NCBI RefSeq assembly: GCF_016653635.2
Contig: NZ_CP067420.1
Span: forward strand, 4,304,001-4,368,000
DNA from: Skermanella sp. TT6
Lineage (GTDB): Bacteria > Pseudomonadota > Alphaproteobacteria > Azospirillales > Azospirillaceae
Reading direction: 5' to 3'
DNA length: 64,000 nt
In this document: in pieces, positions 46,696-56,851 of the stretch
How positions within the stretch are numbered: the stretch's first letter is position 1
Layout: each line of letters begins with the position of its first letter
Program-made: the position numbers and the translations under genes
The notes under the pieces: model-generated
What the model saw: the letters and a program-made list of their open reading frames with translations, nothing else
Told to the model about the DNA's origin: nothing
Database searches by the model: none

Positions 46696-47880
46696 GTGAA
46701 TAGCTTTCTGCTGAATCCCGAGACATGCCTGCCGGAAGACGGCTGCGCCGGAACCCTGGTCGGCCGAGTCCAGCTCGATGTCGGCCCGGCCGTGGTCGTG
46801 GTGCGCGAGGACGGCGTCTATGACCTGACCGCCGTGGCCCCGACCATGAGCACCCTGCTGGACGCCGACGACCCGGCGGCGCTGGTCCGGAAAGCGTCGG
46901 ACCTGCCGCGGATCGGCGACCTTGCCGCGATCCTGGCGAACAGCGCCCACGACGCCTGCGACCCGTCGAAGCCGTGGTTCCTGTGCCCGATCGACCTCCA
47001 GGCGGTGAAGGCGAGCGGCGTGACCTTCGTGGCGAGCCTGCTGGAGCGGGTGATCGAGGAGCAGGCCCGGGGCGACGCCGGCAAGGCCGAGGCGGTCCGC
47101 AAGACCATGATGGACGCGCTGGGCACCGACCTGTCGGAGATCCAGCCCGGCTCCGACAGCGCCACCCGGCTGAAGGAGCTGCTGATCGAGCGCGGCGTCT
47201 GGTCCCAGTACCTGGAGGTCGGCATCGGCCCCGACGCCGAGATCTTCACCAAGACCCAGCCCATGGCCTCGGTCGGGATCGGGGCGGAGATCGGCATCCT
47301 GGCGGCTTCCACCTGGAACAACCCGGAGCCGGAGATCGTGCTGGCGGTCTCGTCGGCCGGGAAGACCGTCGGCGCCACCCTGGGCAACGACGTGAACCTG
47401 CGCGACATGGAAGGCCGCAGCGCGCTTCTGTTGGGCAAGGCCAAGGACAACAACGCCTCCAGCGCGATCGGCCCGTTCATCCGCCTGTTCGACGACACGT
47501 TCGGCATCGACGACGTGCGGCGCGCCGAGCTGGCGATGACGGTGGAAGGCCCCGAGGGCTACACCCTGACCGGCAGCAGCAACATGGCGAAGATCAGCCG
47601 CGACCCGCTGGACCTGGTCCAACAGGCGATCGGCGCCAACCACCAGTACCCGGACGGCTTCGTGCTGTTCCTGGGCACCATGTTCGCCCCCGTGGAGGAC
47701 CGCGACGAACCCGGCGCCGGCTTCACCCACAAGGTCGGCGACGTGGTGCGGATCGAGACGCCGAAGCTGGGGGCGCTGGTCAACCGGGTGACGACGAGCG
47801 ACAAGGCGCCGAAGTGGGAGTTCGGCGTTCGGGCGCTGGTCGCCAACCTGGCGCGGCGGGGGCTGGCGGACCGGATCTGA
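46696..47880 (+). CDS. fumarylacetoacetate-hydrolase-family protein
   Basis: A 394-residue protein with a C-terminal FAH fold (from about 180): EIFTKTQPMASVGIGAEIG, NNPEPEIVLAV, ATLGNDVNLRDMEGRSA and GFVLFLGTMFAPV. The family includes sugar-acid dehydratases (KdaD-type), hydratases and decarboxylases of aromatic catabolism; length and the long N-domain favour the sugar-acid dehydratase group. The start is GTG at 46696 with GGAACCGGA upstream. It diverges from hsp20-lon. Specific substrate unknown. Confidence 0.85.
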   Translation: MNSFLLNPETCLPEDGCAGTLVGRVQLDVGPAVVVVREDGVYDLTAVAPTMSTLLDADDPAALVRKASDLPRIGDLAAILANSAHDACDPSKPWFLCPIDLQAVKASGVTFVASLLERVIEEQARGDAGKAEAVRKTMMDALGTDLSEIQPGSDSATRLKELLIERGVWSQYLEVGIGPDAEIFTKTQPMASVGIGAEIGILAASTWNNPEPEIVLAVSSAGKTVGATLGNDVNLRDMEGRSALLLGKAKDNNASSAIGPFIRLFDDTFGIDDVRRAELAMTVEGPEGYTLTGSSNMAKISRDPLDLVQQAIGANHQYPDGFVLFLGTMFAPVEDRDEPGAGFTHKVGDVVRIETPKLGALVNRVTTSDKAPKWEFGVRALVANLARRGLADRI

Positions 47881-48508
47881 CCGGGGCGGATGTCATCATT
47901 CGTCAGCATCCTGGGGGGCTGGTGGCGGGGAAAGGCGCGACGGCGGCTCGCCCCCCCTCCACCGGGGGAATGTACGCGAATGTCAACAAACGACGCGGCG
48001 GGGCACGTGCTCGCGATTCGGCGGGCCAGCCACGGAGGCTTCCGGCGCGGGACGCGCACCGGAGCATAGCGGGAACTAGTGAAGGAATGCTTTCCTGAAG
48101 CGTGCCCCGTCAGGTTGGTCCGCTCCGGACCTCGCAGCCGACCGTTCCACCCGCCGCACTGTGTTGCGCCATGGGCGCAACCTACGGCTCGATGCAGGGC
48201 GGAGGTGATGCAGACAGACGATCGTAGGTTGTGCCCATGGCGCAACGCATCGGATCAGCTGTCTCGGGCGGAGCGACCTGATCGCCGACAGCAACGCCCC
48301 TCCATATATGGCAGCGCTTTGGCTAACCGGTAGTCATTCCTTCGCGAAGCGACAGCCGGCATCGGCGCTCCGGATTCGTCGGGTGCCGCTTCGCTTTACT
48401 CGACCTTAGATTGAGCGACCGGCGGCCGATCCGCGTTGATCGGCCGGGGCGGTCCTACCGAACGCGAGCTCGGCAGCTCCCGTCCGAAGATCCGCGCAAG
48501 GCGACGGA
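47881..48508. other. gene-poor stretch with palindromic repeat
   Basis: No convincing gene is seen between the FAH-family gene and the TPR remnant. Short frames exist but lack ribosome-binding sites and protein-like composition. The stretch contains the inverted repeat pair at 48163-48246 and otherwise nothing recognised, and looks like decayed or spacer DNA. Confidence 0.6.
48163..48246. repeat. REP-like inverted repeat pair
   Basis: The 24-base arm gttgcgccatgggcgcaacctacg (48163-48186) recurs in inverted orientation as cgtaggttgtgcccatggcgcaac (48223-48246) with one mismatch and a 36-base spacer. Each arm is itself nearly palindromic around CATGG. The layout resembles REP/BIME elements, which are usually mobilised by a separate transposase gene. 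A second copy elsewhere would confirm it. Confidence 0.75.
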
Positions 48509-48766
48509 CTATGGCACGGGCACGCCGAGATGCTCGGCCCAGGCACTCAAGTGTCGCGAAACCTCGGGCGCGCGCCCGTACTTCCGCAGTGCGACGGGCA
48601 ACGCCTCGGCCACCAGCGCCCGCGCTCGCTGGGCATCACCGAGATCCAGAAGCGCTGCGGCCAGATTGTAGATGCTGGTCAGGGTGTCGGGATGCTCGTC
48701 ACCCAGCAGGAGTTTCGTGGCCTCGACCGTTCGGTGAAAGTCCGCCGCCACGGCGGCGTCACGCAT
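48509..48766 (-). pseudogene. fragment of a TPR protein
   Basis: The frame gives FHRTVEATKLLLGDEHPDTL then TSIYNLAAALLDLGDAQRAR, classic kinesin-light-chain-like TPR units, followed by YGRAPEVSRHLSAW. Only one to two repeats remain, whereas functional proteins of this type have many, usually attached to an NTPase or other domain. No upstream portion is present, so it is probably a truncated relic. Confidence 0.65.
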
Positions 48767-49017
48767 GGCGGGCGGCGGTTCGCCCTTGTGGAAGCGCAGG
48801 GTGCGGCTGACCAGGACACAATGATACGGCCCGGATCATCTGAGATATCGCCGTTATCTGTGGCAAAACCCCTTCCGCCCGGCCCAGCACCGTCCAAGGC
48901 AGGGATCCGCGGCCAACCTTCTTTACGTCAAGTCGGCTTCGTTCAAGATTTCCGACCACTCTCCGCCGTGCCTGACACGCCTCTCCGCCGGTTTAGGGGG
49001 AACCAAGTCCCCGGCGC

Positions 49018-49950
49018 ATGGAGGGAGCATTGCCTCGCAGGATCACCATCACGGCCCATCCGGACACGCGGAAGCGCGTGGTTCAGCATCTCCGGGACCA
49101 GCCCGGGATCGCGAGCGTCACCCTGCACCCGGGCGCCTCCCTGGGGTCCGACGATGATGTCCTCAGCATCGACCTGACCAACAATGCCGCCCTCGACGTG
49201 ACCAGGTCGCTCGATGCGCTGGGAGTGCTTGAGGCCGGGTCGGTCACGGTCAGCGAGCCCTCGGTGGTGATCTCCTCCGGCGACGCGCGCCCCCTCGACG
49301 AGGAGGGGAACGAGGCGATCTGGGAGGAGATCGGATCGCTGATGCGCCGGGAGTCGAACCTCTCCGTCAACTATCTTCTCCTCATGATGCTTTCCGGCGC
49401 CGTCGCCGCGACCGGACTGGTCACGGACACCCTCCACATCGTGATCGGGGCGATGCTGATCGCTCCGGGTTTCGCGCCCTTGCTGCACATCGCCTTCGGA
49501 ACGCTGGGCCACCGTCCCGGCGTCAAGGCCGGGATCAAGTCGACCTGCGCGGGGTACCTGCTGCTGGCCGTCGGCGCGGCCCTGGGCATGGCCCTCGCGA
49601 TCGTGCTGCACGGGAGCACGGTTTCCGACCTGCCGAGCCTGCACTGGGTGGCCTACTGGTCGAAGGTCGAGGCGACGGGCGTCGCGACCTCGCTCCTCGC
49701 CGGGATCGCGGGCGGCGTGATCACGTCTTCACGGCAGACCGTGCTCGCCACCGGCGTCATGATCGCGCTGGCACTGGTGCCCAGCATGGCGCTGGTCGGC
49801 ATGGGGCTCGGCTCCGGACATTTCGGGCTCGCGCTCGATGGCATGACGCGGTGGCTCGTCGAGGCCTTCTGCGTTCTCTCGGCCGGCGGCATCACCCTCG
49901 CCGCCAAGAAGCGGCTGCTGCATCGGCGCAGGCGAGTGGGGCCGACCTGA
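49018..49950 (+). CDS. DUF389 family membrane protein
   Basis: The 310-residue protein has an N-terminal soluble region (1-110, with HPDTRKRVVQHLRDQPGI) and a membrane domain with several hydrophobic segments, including SVNYLLLMMLSGAVAATGLV and IVIGAMLIAPGFAPLL, the DUF389 pattern. Function of the family is unknown; it is membrane-embedded. It lies just after a decayed stretch and the TPR fragment. Confidence 0.85.
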   Translation: MEGALPRRITITAHPDTRKRVVQHLRDQPGIASVTLHPGASLGSDDDVLSIDLTNNAALDVTRSLDALGVLEAGSVTVSEPSVVISSGDARPLDEEGNEAIWEEIGSLMRRESNLSVNYLLLMMLSGAVAATGLVTDTLHIVIGAMLIAPGFAPLLHIAFGTLGHRPGVKAGIKSTCAGYLLLAVGAALGMALAIVLHGSTVSDLPSLHWVAYWSKVEATGVATSLLAGIAGGVITSSRQTVLATGVMIALALVPSMALVGMGLGSGHFGLALDGMTRWLVEAFCVLSAGGITLAAKKRLLHRRRRVGPT

Positions 49951-50300
49951 TCCAAGGGCCTGCCCGGCGGTCCCGCATCGACGCTTCGGCGACGGCGCCG
50001 GTTTTCCGCCGAGGCCCGCCGACGGGAGCCGATCGGATGATCCGGAAACGATCTCTCGCCCGTGTTCGCATCCTGCATTTGCATTATGCAGAGCAGCGCA
50101 AGATGCCACGAGTCCGAACGGTTCATCATCGCCTTACAAATCACGCTTACGGAAAAGAAACGACGGAAAGACGCCGGATATATAATCTTCGTCTTAGGTG
50201 TTTATATTGCCTTCATTGTAGGTCAGGGGAGCCGCAGGATGGCATTCGGGCTGCATCATTTGGAACTCCATAAGATAACACCCAACCTGGGAAAAACAGA
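49951..50300. other. AT-richer spacer upstream of the chemoreceptor
   Basis: About 350 bases with no supported gene. The 50160-50230 section is markedly AT-rich (tatataatc near 50175), which could hold a promoter for the chemoreceptor, but no -35 partner at proper spacing was found. Confidence 0.45.
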
Positions 50301-51785
50301 ATGTTCGCATGGCGCCCTCGGAAGAAAGCCTCGGAAGCCGCAGCCAAGATCGACGCGCTGCACAAGTCCCAGGCCGTGATCGAGTTCGAACTGGACGGCA
50401 CGGTCATCAACGCCAACCAGAACTTCCTCGGGACCATGGGATACGACCTGACTGAGATCCAGGGGAAGCATCACCGGATGTTCGTCGAGCCCGCCGTCGC
50501 GGCGAGTGCCGAGTACGCCCGGTTCTGGGAACAGCTGCGGCGCGGCGAGTACCAGGCCGCGCAGTTCAGGCGCATCGGCAAGGGCGGCCGCGAAGTCTGG
50601 ATCGAGGCCTCCTACAATCCCATCCTGGACTCCGGCGGACGGCCCTGCAAGGTGGTCAAGTTCGCCACCGACATCAGCGAGCGCAAGGCGCGCGAAGCCG
50701 ACCTCCAGGGGCAGGTCAACGCCCTCGGCAAGTCGCAGGCCGTGATCGAGTTCGACCTGGACGGCACCATCATCACCGCCAACCAGAACTTCCTCGGGAC
50801 CTTGGGATACGCCCTGCCGGACATCCAGGGGAAGCATCACCGGATGTTCGTCGAGCCGGACTTCGCGGCCAGTGCCGAGTACGCCCGATTCTGGGAAGAG
50901 TTGCGGCGCGGCGAGTACCAGGCGGCGCAGTTCAAGCGGATCGCCAAAGACGGCCGGGAGGTCTGGATCGAGGCCTCCTACAATCCCATCCTGGACGCAG
51001 GCGGACGGCCCTACAAGGTGGTCAAGTTCGCTACCGACATCACCGCCCAGACCGAACTCCTGAGCCAGCTCAAGACGCTGATCGACCGGAACTTCGGGGA
51101 AATCGGCGAGGCGCTCGGCCGCTCCGACGACCGGTCCGGAGCCGCGATGGATGCGGCGACGGAAACCTCGTCCAACATGCAGACGATCGCCGCGGCGGCC
51201 GAGGAACTGGCCAGTTCCACCATCGAGATCTCCACCAGCATGGCCAAGTCGCGATCCATGGCGGAGCAGGCCCAGCAGCAGGCCGAAGCCGCCGACCAGG
51301 CGACGCAGAGGATGGCCGAGGCGGCGCGGCAGATGAACGGCATCGTCGACCTGATCCGGAGCATCGCCGGACAGATCAACCTCCTGGCGCTGAACGCCAC
51401 GATCGAGGCGGCACGCGCCGGGGAGGCCGGACGGGGCTTCGCCGTGGTGGCGACCGAGGTCAAGAACCTGGCGAACCAAGCCGCCCGGGCAACCGACCAG
51501 ATCTCCGGCGAGATCGACGGCATCCAGGCGATCTCCGGCGATGTGGTGGAAGCGCTGGGCGGCATCCGCCAGTCGATCGAGGCGGTGCGCGACTATGTTC
51601 TCACCACCGCCAGCGCGGTCGAGGAGCAGACCGCCGTCACCACCGACATGTCGCGCAGCATGCAGGGAGCCTCGACCGCCGTCACGGCGATCAGCAGCAA
51701 CATCGGCGATATCGTCGCCTCGATCCATCAGGTGAAGGGTGCGGTGGACAAGACCCGGGAGGCTGCCCAGATCCTGGCCCGCTGA
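50301..51785 (+). CDS. soluble methyl-accepting chemotaxis protein with tandem PAS domains
   Basis: A 494-residue protein without transmembrane segments: two PAS domains (about 15-130 and 137-252) followed by a chemoreceptor signalling domain with the hairpin tip [20 protein letters not shown]. This resembles soluble Aer/BdlA-type receptors that sense redox state or biofilm signals. The two PAS copies are nearly the same ([20 protein letters not shown] versus [20 protein letters not shown]). The haem- or flavin-binding residues cannot be assigned safely. The start ATG at 50301 has a weak ribosome-binding site. Confidence 0.92.
   Translation: MFAWRPRKKASEAAAKIDALHKSQAVIEFELDGTVINANQNFLGTMGYDLTEIQGKHHRMFVEPAVAASAEYARFWEQLRRGEYQAAQFRRIGKGGREVWIEASYNPILDSGGRPCKVVKFATDISERKAREADLQGQVNALGKSQAVIEFDLDGTIITANQNFLGTLGYALPDIQGKHHRMFVEPDFAASAEYARFWEELRRGEYQAAQFKRIAKDGREVWIEASYNPILDAGGRPYKVVKFATDITAQTELLSQLKTLIDRNFGEIGEALGRSDDRSGAAMDAATETSSNMQTIAAAAEELASSTIEISTSMAKSRSMAEQAQQQAEAADQATQRMAEAARQMNGIVDLIRSIAGQINLLALNATIEAARAGEAGRGFAVVATEVKNLANQAARATDQISGEIDGIQAISGDVVEALGGIRQSIEAVRDYVLTTASAVEEQTAVTTDMSRSMQGASTAVTAISSNIGDIVASIHQVKGAVDKTREAAQILAR
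50361..51060 (+). repeat. 366-bp internal duplication of the PAS module
   Basis: Sequence starting near 50361 repeats from 50727 with a 366-base offset (122 codons), preserving frame. Amino-acid identity is high across the unit and the DNA is nearly the same over long runs, which indicates a recent tandem duplication. Confidence 0.85.
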
Positions 51786-51808
51786 CGGGGATCCCCTCCT
51801 ACGCCGCT

Positions 51809-53632
51809 CTACCGCCGGCCGAACAGCCGCTCGATGTCGGACAGCTTCAGCTCCACGTAGGTCGGGCGGCCGTGGTTGCACTGACCGCTGTGGGGCGTGG
51901 CCTCCATCTGGCGCAGGAGGGCGTTCATCTCCTCCTGGTTCAGGCTGCGGCCGGCGCGGACGGAGCCGTGGCAGGCCATGGTCGAGCAGACCGCGTCGAG
52001 ACGTTCGCGCAGGCTCAGGGCATCGCCCAGCTCGGCCAGTTCGTCCGCCAGGTCCCGCACCAAGCCCTTGATGTCGGCCTTGCCGAGCAGGGTCGGGAAC
52101 TCGCGGACCACCACGCAGCCGTCGCCGAACGGCTCCAGCACGAGGCCGAGCTCGGCCAGCTCGTCGGCTCGCGCAACCAGGCGGGCGGCGGAGGGCTCGT
52201 CCAGTTCGACCACCTCGGGGATCAGCAGGCCCTGGCGCTTCACGCCGCCCTCGACCAGCGCCTGCTTGAACCGCTCGTAGACCAGCCGCTCGTGGGCGGC
52301 GTGCTGGTCCACGATCACGATGCCGTCGCCGGTCTGGGCCACGATGTAGGTGTTGTGGAGCTGCGCCCGCGCGGCGCCCAGGGGGTGGTCGGGCGGCGGG
52401 GCCTCCTCCGCAGCGAATGCCATAGTGGTCGCGGGCCGGGCCGAGGGCTGGGAGGCGAAGCCGGTCAGCGGCGCCTGGAAGGACGACACGGCTTCGGCTA
52501 AATCGCGGGGTATGTGGGAGGATCGGGCCGCGGGATTGGCGTACTGGAAGTCGAAGCGCGACGGCGCCGGCATGTCCGTCCGCGGGGTGAAGGCGTCCAG
52601 GGTCGCGGCGCCGACGGTGTTGGAGGCGCGGTGCCCCGCCTGGGCCAGCGCATGCCGGAGCGCGCCGACGATCAGGCCGCGGACCAGGGCCGAGTCGCGG
52701 AACCGGACTTCCGCCTTGGCCGGGTGAACGTTGACGTCAACCTCCTCCGGATGGATGTCCAGGAACAGGGCCAGCATGGGGTGGCGGTCGCGGGCCAGGA
52801 AGTCGGCATAGGCGCCCCGCACGGCGCCGACCAGCAGCTTGTCGCGGACCGGCCTGCCGTTGACGAACAGGTACTGGTGGCGCGCGGTCGGCCGGTTGAG
52901 CGTCGGCAGGCCGATATGGCCGGTCAGGTTGACCGCACCGCGTTCGGCGACGACCGGAATCGCGTTGTCCGAGAATTCGCGGCCCATCAGCGCGCCGAGG
53001 CGGGTCAGGCGGGCGTCCAGCAGCTCGCCCTGGGATGCGGACAGGCGTATCGGGGTACGCGCGTCGCCCGACACGGAGAAGGAAACGCCGGGATGGGCCA
53101 TCGCCAGCCGCTCCACCGCATCGACGGCGTGATCGAACTCGGTCCGCGGCTGCTTCAGGAACTTCAGGCGTGCCGGAGTCGCGTAGAACAGGTCGCGCAC
53201 CTCGATCCGGGTACCCTGCGGATGGGAAGCCGGGGCCACCCCGCCCTTGGCCCCCCCCTCGACGGAGATGCACCAGGCGCTGTCGGCCCCCCTGGCGCGG
53301 CTGGTGATGGTCATGCGGCTGACCGCGCCGATCGAGGGCAGCGCCTCGCCCCGGAAGCCGAGGGTCGCGATGTTCAGCAGGTCCTCGCCGGGCAGCTTGG
53401 AGGTGGCGTGGCGCTCGACCGCCAGTTCCAGCTCGTCGCCGGTCATGCCGCAGCCGTCGTCGGTGACCGCGATCAGCGAGCGGCCGCCGTCGCGCACGAT
53501 CACGTCGATCCGGGTCGCCCCGGCGTCCAGGGCGTTCTCGACCAGTTCCTTGACCGCGGCGGCCGGGCGTTCGACGACCTCGCCGGCGGCGATGCGGTTG
53601 ACCAGGGTTTCAGGCAGGCGGCGAATCGTCAT
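51809..53632 (-). CDS. mutL: DNA mismatch repair protein MutL
   Basis: MutL couples MutS to strand removal in mismatch repair. The 607-residue product has the GHKL ATPase motifs [53 protein letters not shown]. The C-terminus carries the endonuclease motif [15 protein letters not shown] with ACHGSVR and [10 protein letters not shown], so it is the nicking type found in bacteria without MutH. It converges on the chemoreceptor gene 23 bases away. Confidence 0.95.
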   Translation of the reverse strand: MTIRRLPETLVNRIAAGEVVERPAAAVKELVENALDAGATRIDVIVRDGGRSLIAVTDDGCGMTGDELELAVERHATSKLPGEDLLNIATLGFRGEALPSIGAVSRMTITSRARGADSAWCISVEGGAKGGVAPASHPQGTRIEVRDLFYATPARLKFLKQPRTEFDHAVDAVERLAMAHPGVSFSVSGDARTPIRLSASQGELLDARLTRLGALMGREFSDNAIPVVAERGAVNLTGHIGLPTLNRPTARHQYLFVNGRPVRDKLLVGAVRGAYADFLARDRHPMLALFLDIHPEEVDVNVHPAKAEVRFRDSALVRGLIVGALRHALAQAGHRASNTVGAATLDAFTPRTDMPAPSRFDFQYANPAARSSHIPRDLAEAVSSFQAPLTGFASQPSARPATTMAFAAEEAPPPDHPLGAARAQLHNTYIVAQTGDGIVIVDQHAAHERLVYERFKQALVEGGVKRQGLLIPEVVELDEPSAARLVARADELAELGLVLEPFGDGCVVVREFPTLLGKADIKGLVRDLADELAELGDALSLRERLDAVCSTMACHGSVRAGRSLNQEEMNALLRQMEATPHSGQCNHGRPTYVELKLSDIERLFGRR

Positions 53633-53684
53633 GCATCAACATGTACGCATCCCGACCGCCCCTGTCACCAGCCATTGAGGAAAA

Positions 53685-54977
53685 TCACAGCTTGAGACCG
53701 GCCACGCCTTCGAGGTTGGCGGTCTGGATGGCGCTTCGCTCGACCCGGGCGCCGAACAGCTTGGCGTTGCGGAAATCGGTCTTGGTCATGTCTGCGCCCA
53801 GCAGGTTGGCGAAGGACAGGTCGGCGCCGGCGAAGTTGACCCCGCGCAGGCAGGCGCCGCTCAGGTTGACGTAGCGTAGCTTCGCCCCCTCCAGGTCGGA
53901 GCGCATCGCCCGCTTCTCGTCCAGCATCAGCGGCCGGAGGTTGGCGCCGCCGAGGTCGGCGTTGTTCAGCTTCGCGCGCTTCAGGTTGGCGCCCCTCAGG
54001 TCGGCTCCGGCGAGCTTGCAGGTCCGGAAGTCGCTGCCTTCGAGGTTGGCCGCCTGGAGCTGCACCGCTTCCAGGTTCATGCCGTAGAAGGTCGTCCCGG
54101 ACGCCGCCACCATGGTCAGGCACATGCGCGCCAGCGAGGGGCAGCCGCGCAGGTCGTAGCCGCTCAGGTCCACCTTCGCGCCCTGGGCGCCGCCGCTGCC
54201 GATCCAGAGCGTGTGGAGGCGGGCCAACTCGTCGAGCGGTTTTCCCAGTCCGTCGGCGGACTGGCCGGCCGGCTGGTCGGTCAGCATGTCCTCCATGTCG
54301 GCGCCGGCGGTCTCGGTCATGGTCATGGACGCGCCGGTCAGGACCGCGCCGCGCAGGCAGGCGCCGCGCAGGTCGGCGCCGCTGAGATCCGCCCCCTCCA
54401 GGTTGCTGCCGCTGAAATTGGCGCCCCGCATGGTCGCGCGGACCAGCTTGCAGCCGCGCATGACCGCATCGGTGAAGTCGGTATGGAGCGCCATGGCGCC
54501 GGACAGCCGCGCATTGGTCAGGTTGGCGCCGCTCAGGTCCGCCCCGGAAGCCTCGGTCGGCTGGCTTTCCACCTGGACGATCTTGAAATTGCCGCCCCGG
54601 TCCGTCTCCGCCAGGGTGCCGTCGCGCAGGTCGCTCTCGAACAGGTTGGCGCCGATCAGGACGGCGCCGCGCAGGCAGGCGCCGCGCAGGTCGGTCTTGA
54701 CCAGGCTGGCGTTCTCCAGGTTGGCCTGCCGGAGATCGCAGGCGAACATCGCCGCGCAGTCCAGGCGGGCTCCCGTCAGGTTGGCGCCCCGCAGGGCGGA
54801 GCCGACGAAATCGGCATGCGCCAGGTCACGGCCCGCCAGGCTCAGTCCGGACAGGTCGAAGAAGGACAGCGTCGCCCGCGATCCCCCCATGCGGGCGTTG
54901 CGGAACATCTCGTGCCGCCGGACGACATTGTCGAGCTGTGCCTGATCGATCCGCGTCAGAGGACGGGACTGGGACAT
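53685..54977 (-). CDS. pentapeptide-repeat protein
   Basis: The 430-residue protein consists mostly of A(D/N)LXX repeats (GADLRGACLRGAVLIGANLF and similar), which form a right-handed quadrilateral beta-helix. The blocks beginning LRGACLRGAVL recur, consistent with internal duplication. Some such proteins mimic DNA and inhibit gyrase; most have no assigned role. No signal peptide. ATG 54977 fits. It lies between mutL and pgi. Confidence 0.9.
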   Translation of the reverse strand: MSQSRPLTRIDQAQLDNVVRRHEMFRNARMGGSRATLSFFDLSGLSLAGRDLAHADFVGSALRGANLTGARLDCAAMFACDLRQANLENASLVKTDLRGACLRGAVLIGANLFESDLRDGTLAETDRGGNFKIVQVESQPTEASGADLSGANLTNARLSGAMALHTDFTDAVMRGCKLVRATMRGANFSGSNLEGADLSGADLRGACLRGAVLTGASMTMTETAGADMEDMLTDQPAGQSADGLGKPLDELARLHTLWIGSGGAQGAKVDLSGYDLRGCPSLARMCLTMVAASGTTFYGMNLEAVQLQAANLEGSDFRTCKLAGADLRGANLKRAKLNNADLGGANLRPLMLDEKRAMRSDLEGAKLRYVNLSGACLRGVNFAGADLSFANLLGADMTKTDFRNAKLFGARVERSAIQTANLEGVAGLKL

Positions 54978-55049
54978 AGGAACCTGCGCACGCCGAATTG
55001 GTTACTTCGAAATACCAAGGACAGCATAGCGTGCGCAGGCGGGTTCGCG

Positions 55050-56696
55050 CTACTCCCGGCACGCCTCGATCAGCGCCGCGGTCGACGAATCATGGCCGGT
55101 GGGCGGCGACGCCTCGGAAAGCTCCGGCAGGATCGCCTTGGCGAGCTGCTTGCCCAGCTCGACCCCCCACTGGTCGAAGGAATTGATGTTCCAGACGATC
55201 CCCTGGACGAAGACCTTGTGCTCGTACAGGGCGATCAGCATGCCGAGCGTGTGCGGATCGAGCCGCCGGAACAGGATCGAGTTGGTCGGCCGGTTCCCTT
55301 CGAACACCTTGTGCGGCACCAGGGCTTCCAGCGCGTCGCCGATCACCCCTGCTCCCTGAAGCTCGGCGCGGACCTCCTCGGCGGTCTTGCCGCGCATCAG
55401 CGCCTCGGGCTGGGCCAGGAAGTTGGACAGCAGGATCGGGTGGTGCCTGCCGACCGGGTTCTGCGTCTCGACGGGCGCCAGGAAGTCGGCCGGCACCAGG
55501 CGGGTCCCCTGGTGGATCAGCTGGTAGAAGGCGTGCTGGCCGTTGGTGCCGGGCTCGCCGAACAGGATCGGCCCGGTCGCGTAATCGACGCGGTTGCCCT
55601 GGCGGTCCACCGACTTGCCGTTGCTCTCCATGTCGAGTTGCTGGAGATAGGCCGGGAAGCGGTGCAGGTACTGGTCGTAGGGCAGCACCGCGTAGCTGTC
55701 GGCGCCGAGGAAGTTGGCGTTCCACACCCCGATCAGGCCGAGCAGGAGCGGCAGGTTGGATTCCGGCGGGGCGTTCCGGAAATGCTCGTCCATGTCGTGG
55801 GCGCCGGCCAGCAGCGCCTCGAAATTGTCCATGCCGATGGAGATCGCGATGGGCAGCCCGATGGCGGACCACAGGCTGTAGCGTCCGCCGACCCAGTCCC
55901 AGAACACGAACATGTTCTCCGGGTCGATGCCGAACTTCGAGACTTCCGCCGCGTTGGTCGAGACCGCGACGAAGTGCCGGGCGACCGCGGATTCGTCCTT
56001 TACCGTGTCCAGGAACCAGGAACGCGCGGTATGGGCGTTGGCCAGGGTCTCCTGGGTGGTGAAGGTCTTGGACGCGATGATGAAGAGGGTGGTGGCGGGC
56101 CGGCACTTCTTCAGCGTCTCCGCCATGTGGGTGCCGTCCACGTTGGAGACGAAATGCATCCGGAGGTCGGGATGGGCGTAGGGCTTCAGCGCCTCGCAAG
56201 CCATGTAGGGGCCGAGGTCGGAGCCGCCGATGCCGATATTCACCACGTCGGTCATCTGGCTGCCGTCATGGCCGGTCCAGGCGCCGTCCCGGACGGCCTG
56301 GGCGAATCGCCCCATCCGGGCCAGCACGGCGTTGACCTCGGGCATCACGTCCCGTCCGTCCACCGGGACCGGCCGGTCGGACCGGTTGCGCAGCGCCGTG
56401 TGCAGGACGGCCCGGTCCTCGGTCGCGTTGATCCGCTCCCCGGCGAACATGCGGTCCCGCCACCCGGCCACGTCCTGCTGGCGCGCGAGGTCGAGCAGCA
56501 ACCCCATGGTCTCCTCGGTGATCCTGTTCTTGGAGTAGTCCAGGGTCATCCCCCCTCCCGGCCCGTCCAGCCGCGCCGAGAACCGGGAGAAGCGGTCGGG
56601 ATCGCGCGCGAACAGGTCGCGCATCAGCACCCCTTCCATCCGGGAACGGTGCGCCGCGAGGGCCTGCCAGGCGGGGGAGTCGGTCAGGGCGGACAT
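55050..56696 (-). CDS. pgi: glucose-6-phosphate isomerase
   Basis: Pgi interconverts glucose-6-phosphate and fructose-6-phosphate. The 548-residue product starts [20 protein letters not shown] and has [36 protein letters not shown], the glutamate-bearing [13 protein letters not shown] near the C-terminus and the substrate loop [22 protein letters not shown] 56696 is chosen because upstream frame sequence is not Pgi-like. Standard length. It follows the M16 gene in the same orientation. Confidence 0.96.
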   Translation of the reverse strand: MSALTDSPAWQALAAHRSRMEGVLMRDLFARDPDRFSRFSARLDGPGGGMTLDYSKNRITEETMGLLLDLARQQDVAGWRDRMFAGERINATEDRAVLHTALRNRSDRPVPVDGRDVMPEVNAVLARMGRFAQAVRDGAWTGHDGSQMTDVVNIGIGGSDLGPYMACEALKPYAHPDLRMHFVSNVDGTHMAETLKKCRPATTLFIIASKTFTTQETLANAHTARSWFLDTVKDESAVARHFVAVSTNAAEVSKFGIDPENMFVFWDWVGGRYSLWSAIGLPIAISIGMDNFEALLAGAHDMDEHFRNAPPESNLPLLLGLIGVWNANFLGADSYAVLPYDQYLHRFPAYLQQLDMESNGKSVDRQGNRVDYATGPILFGEPGTNGQHAFYQLIHQGTRLVPADFLAPVETQNPVGRHHPILLSNFLAQPEALMRGKTAEEVRAELQGAGVIGDALEALVPHKVFEGNRPTNSILFRRLDPHTLGMLIALYEHKVFVQGIVWNINSFDQWGVELGKQLAKAILPELSEASPPTGHDSSTAALIEACRE

Positions 56697-56851
56697 GGAG
56701 ATGTTTACCTCTCTTCGGTCGATCCAAGTGTCGCCGGATGAACGCGGCAGACGCCGTTTCGGCCCCGCGTCCGCCAGTGCATCTCCGGCGCGCATCTCCG
56801 GCGCGGGCGCGCCTGCCATGCTATCGCACCCGCGCCCCGCTTGGAATGCCG

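Noticed and set aside
43976-46699. Long plus-strand frame opposite lon
   Set aside because: Shadow of lon with biased composition.
54213-56741. Long plus-strand frame opposite the pentapeptide and pgi genes
   Set aside because: Antisense to repeat-coding and Pgi sequence with no recognisable motif.
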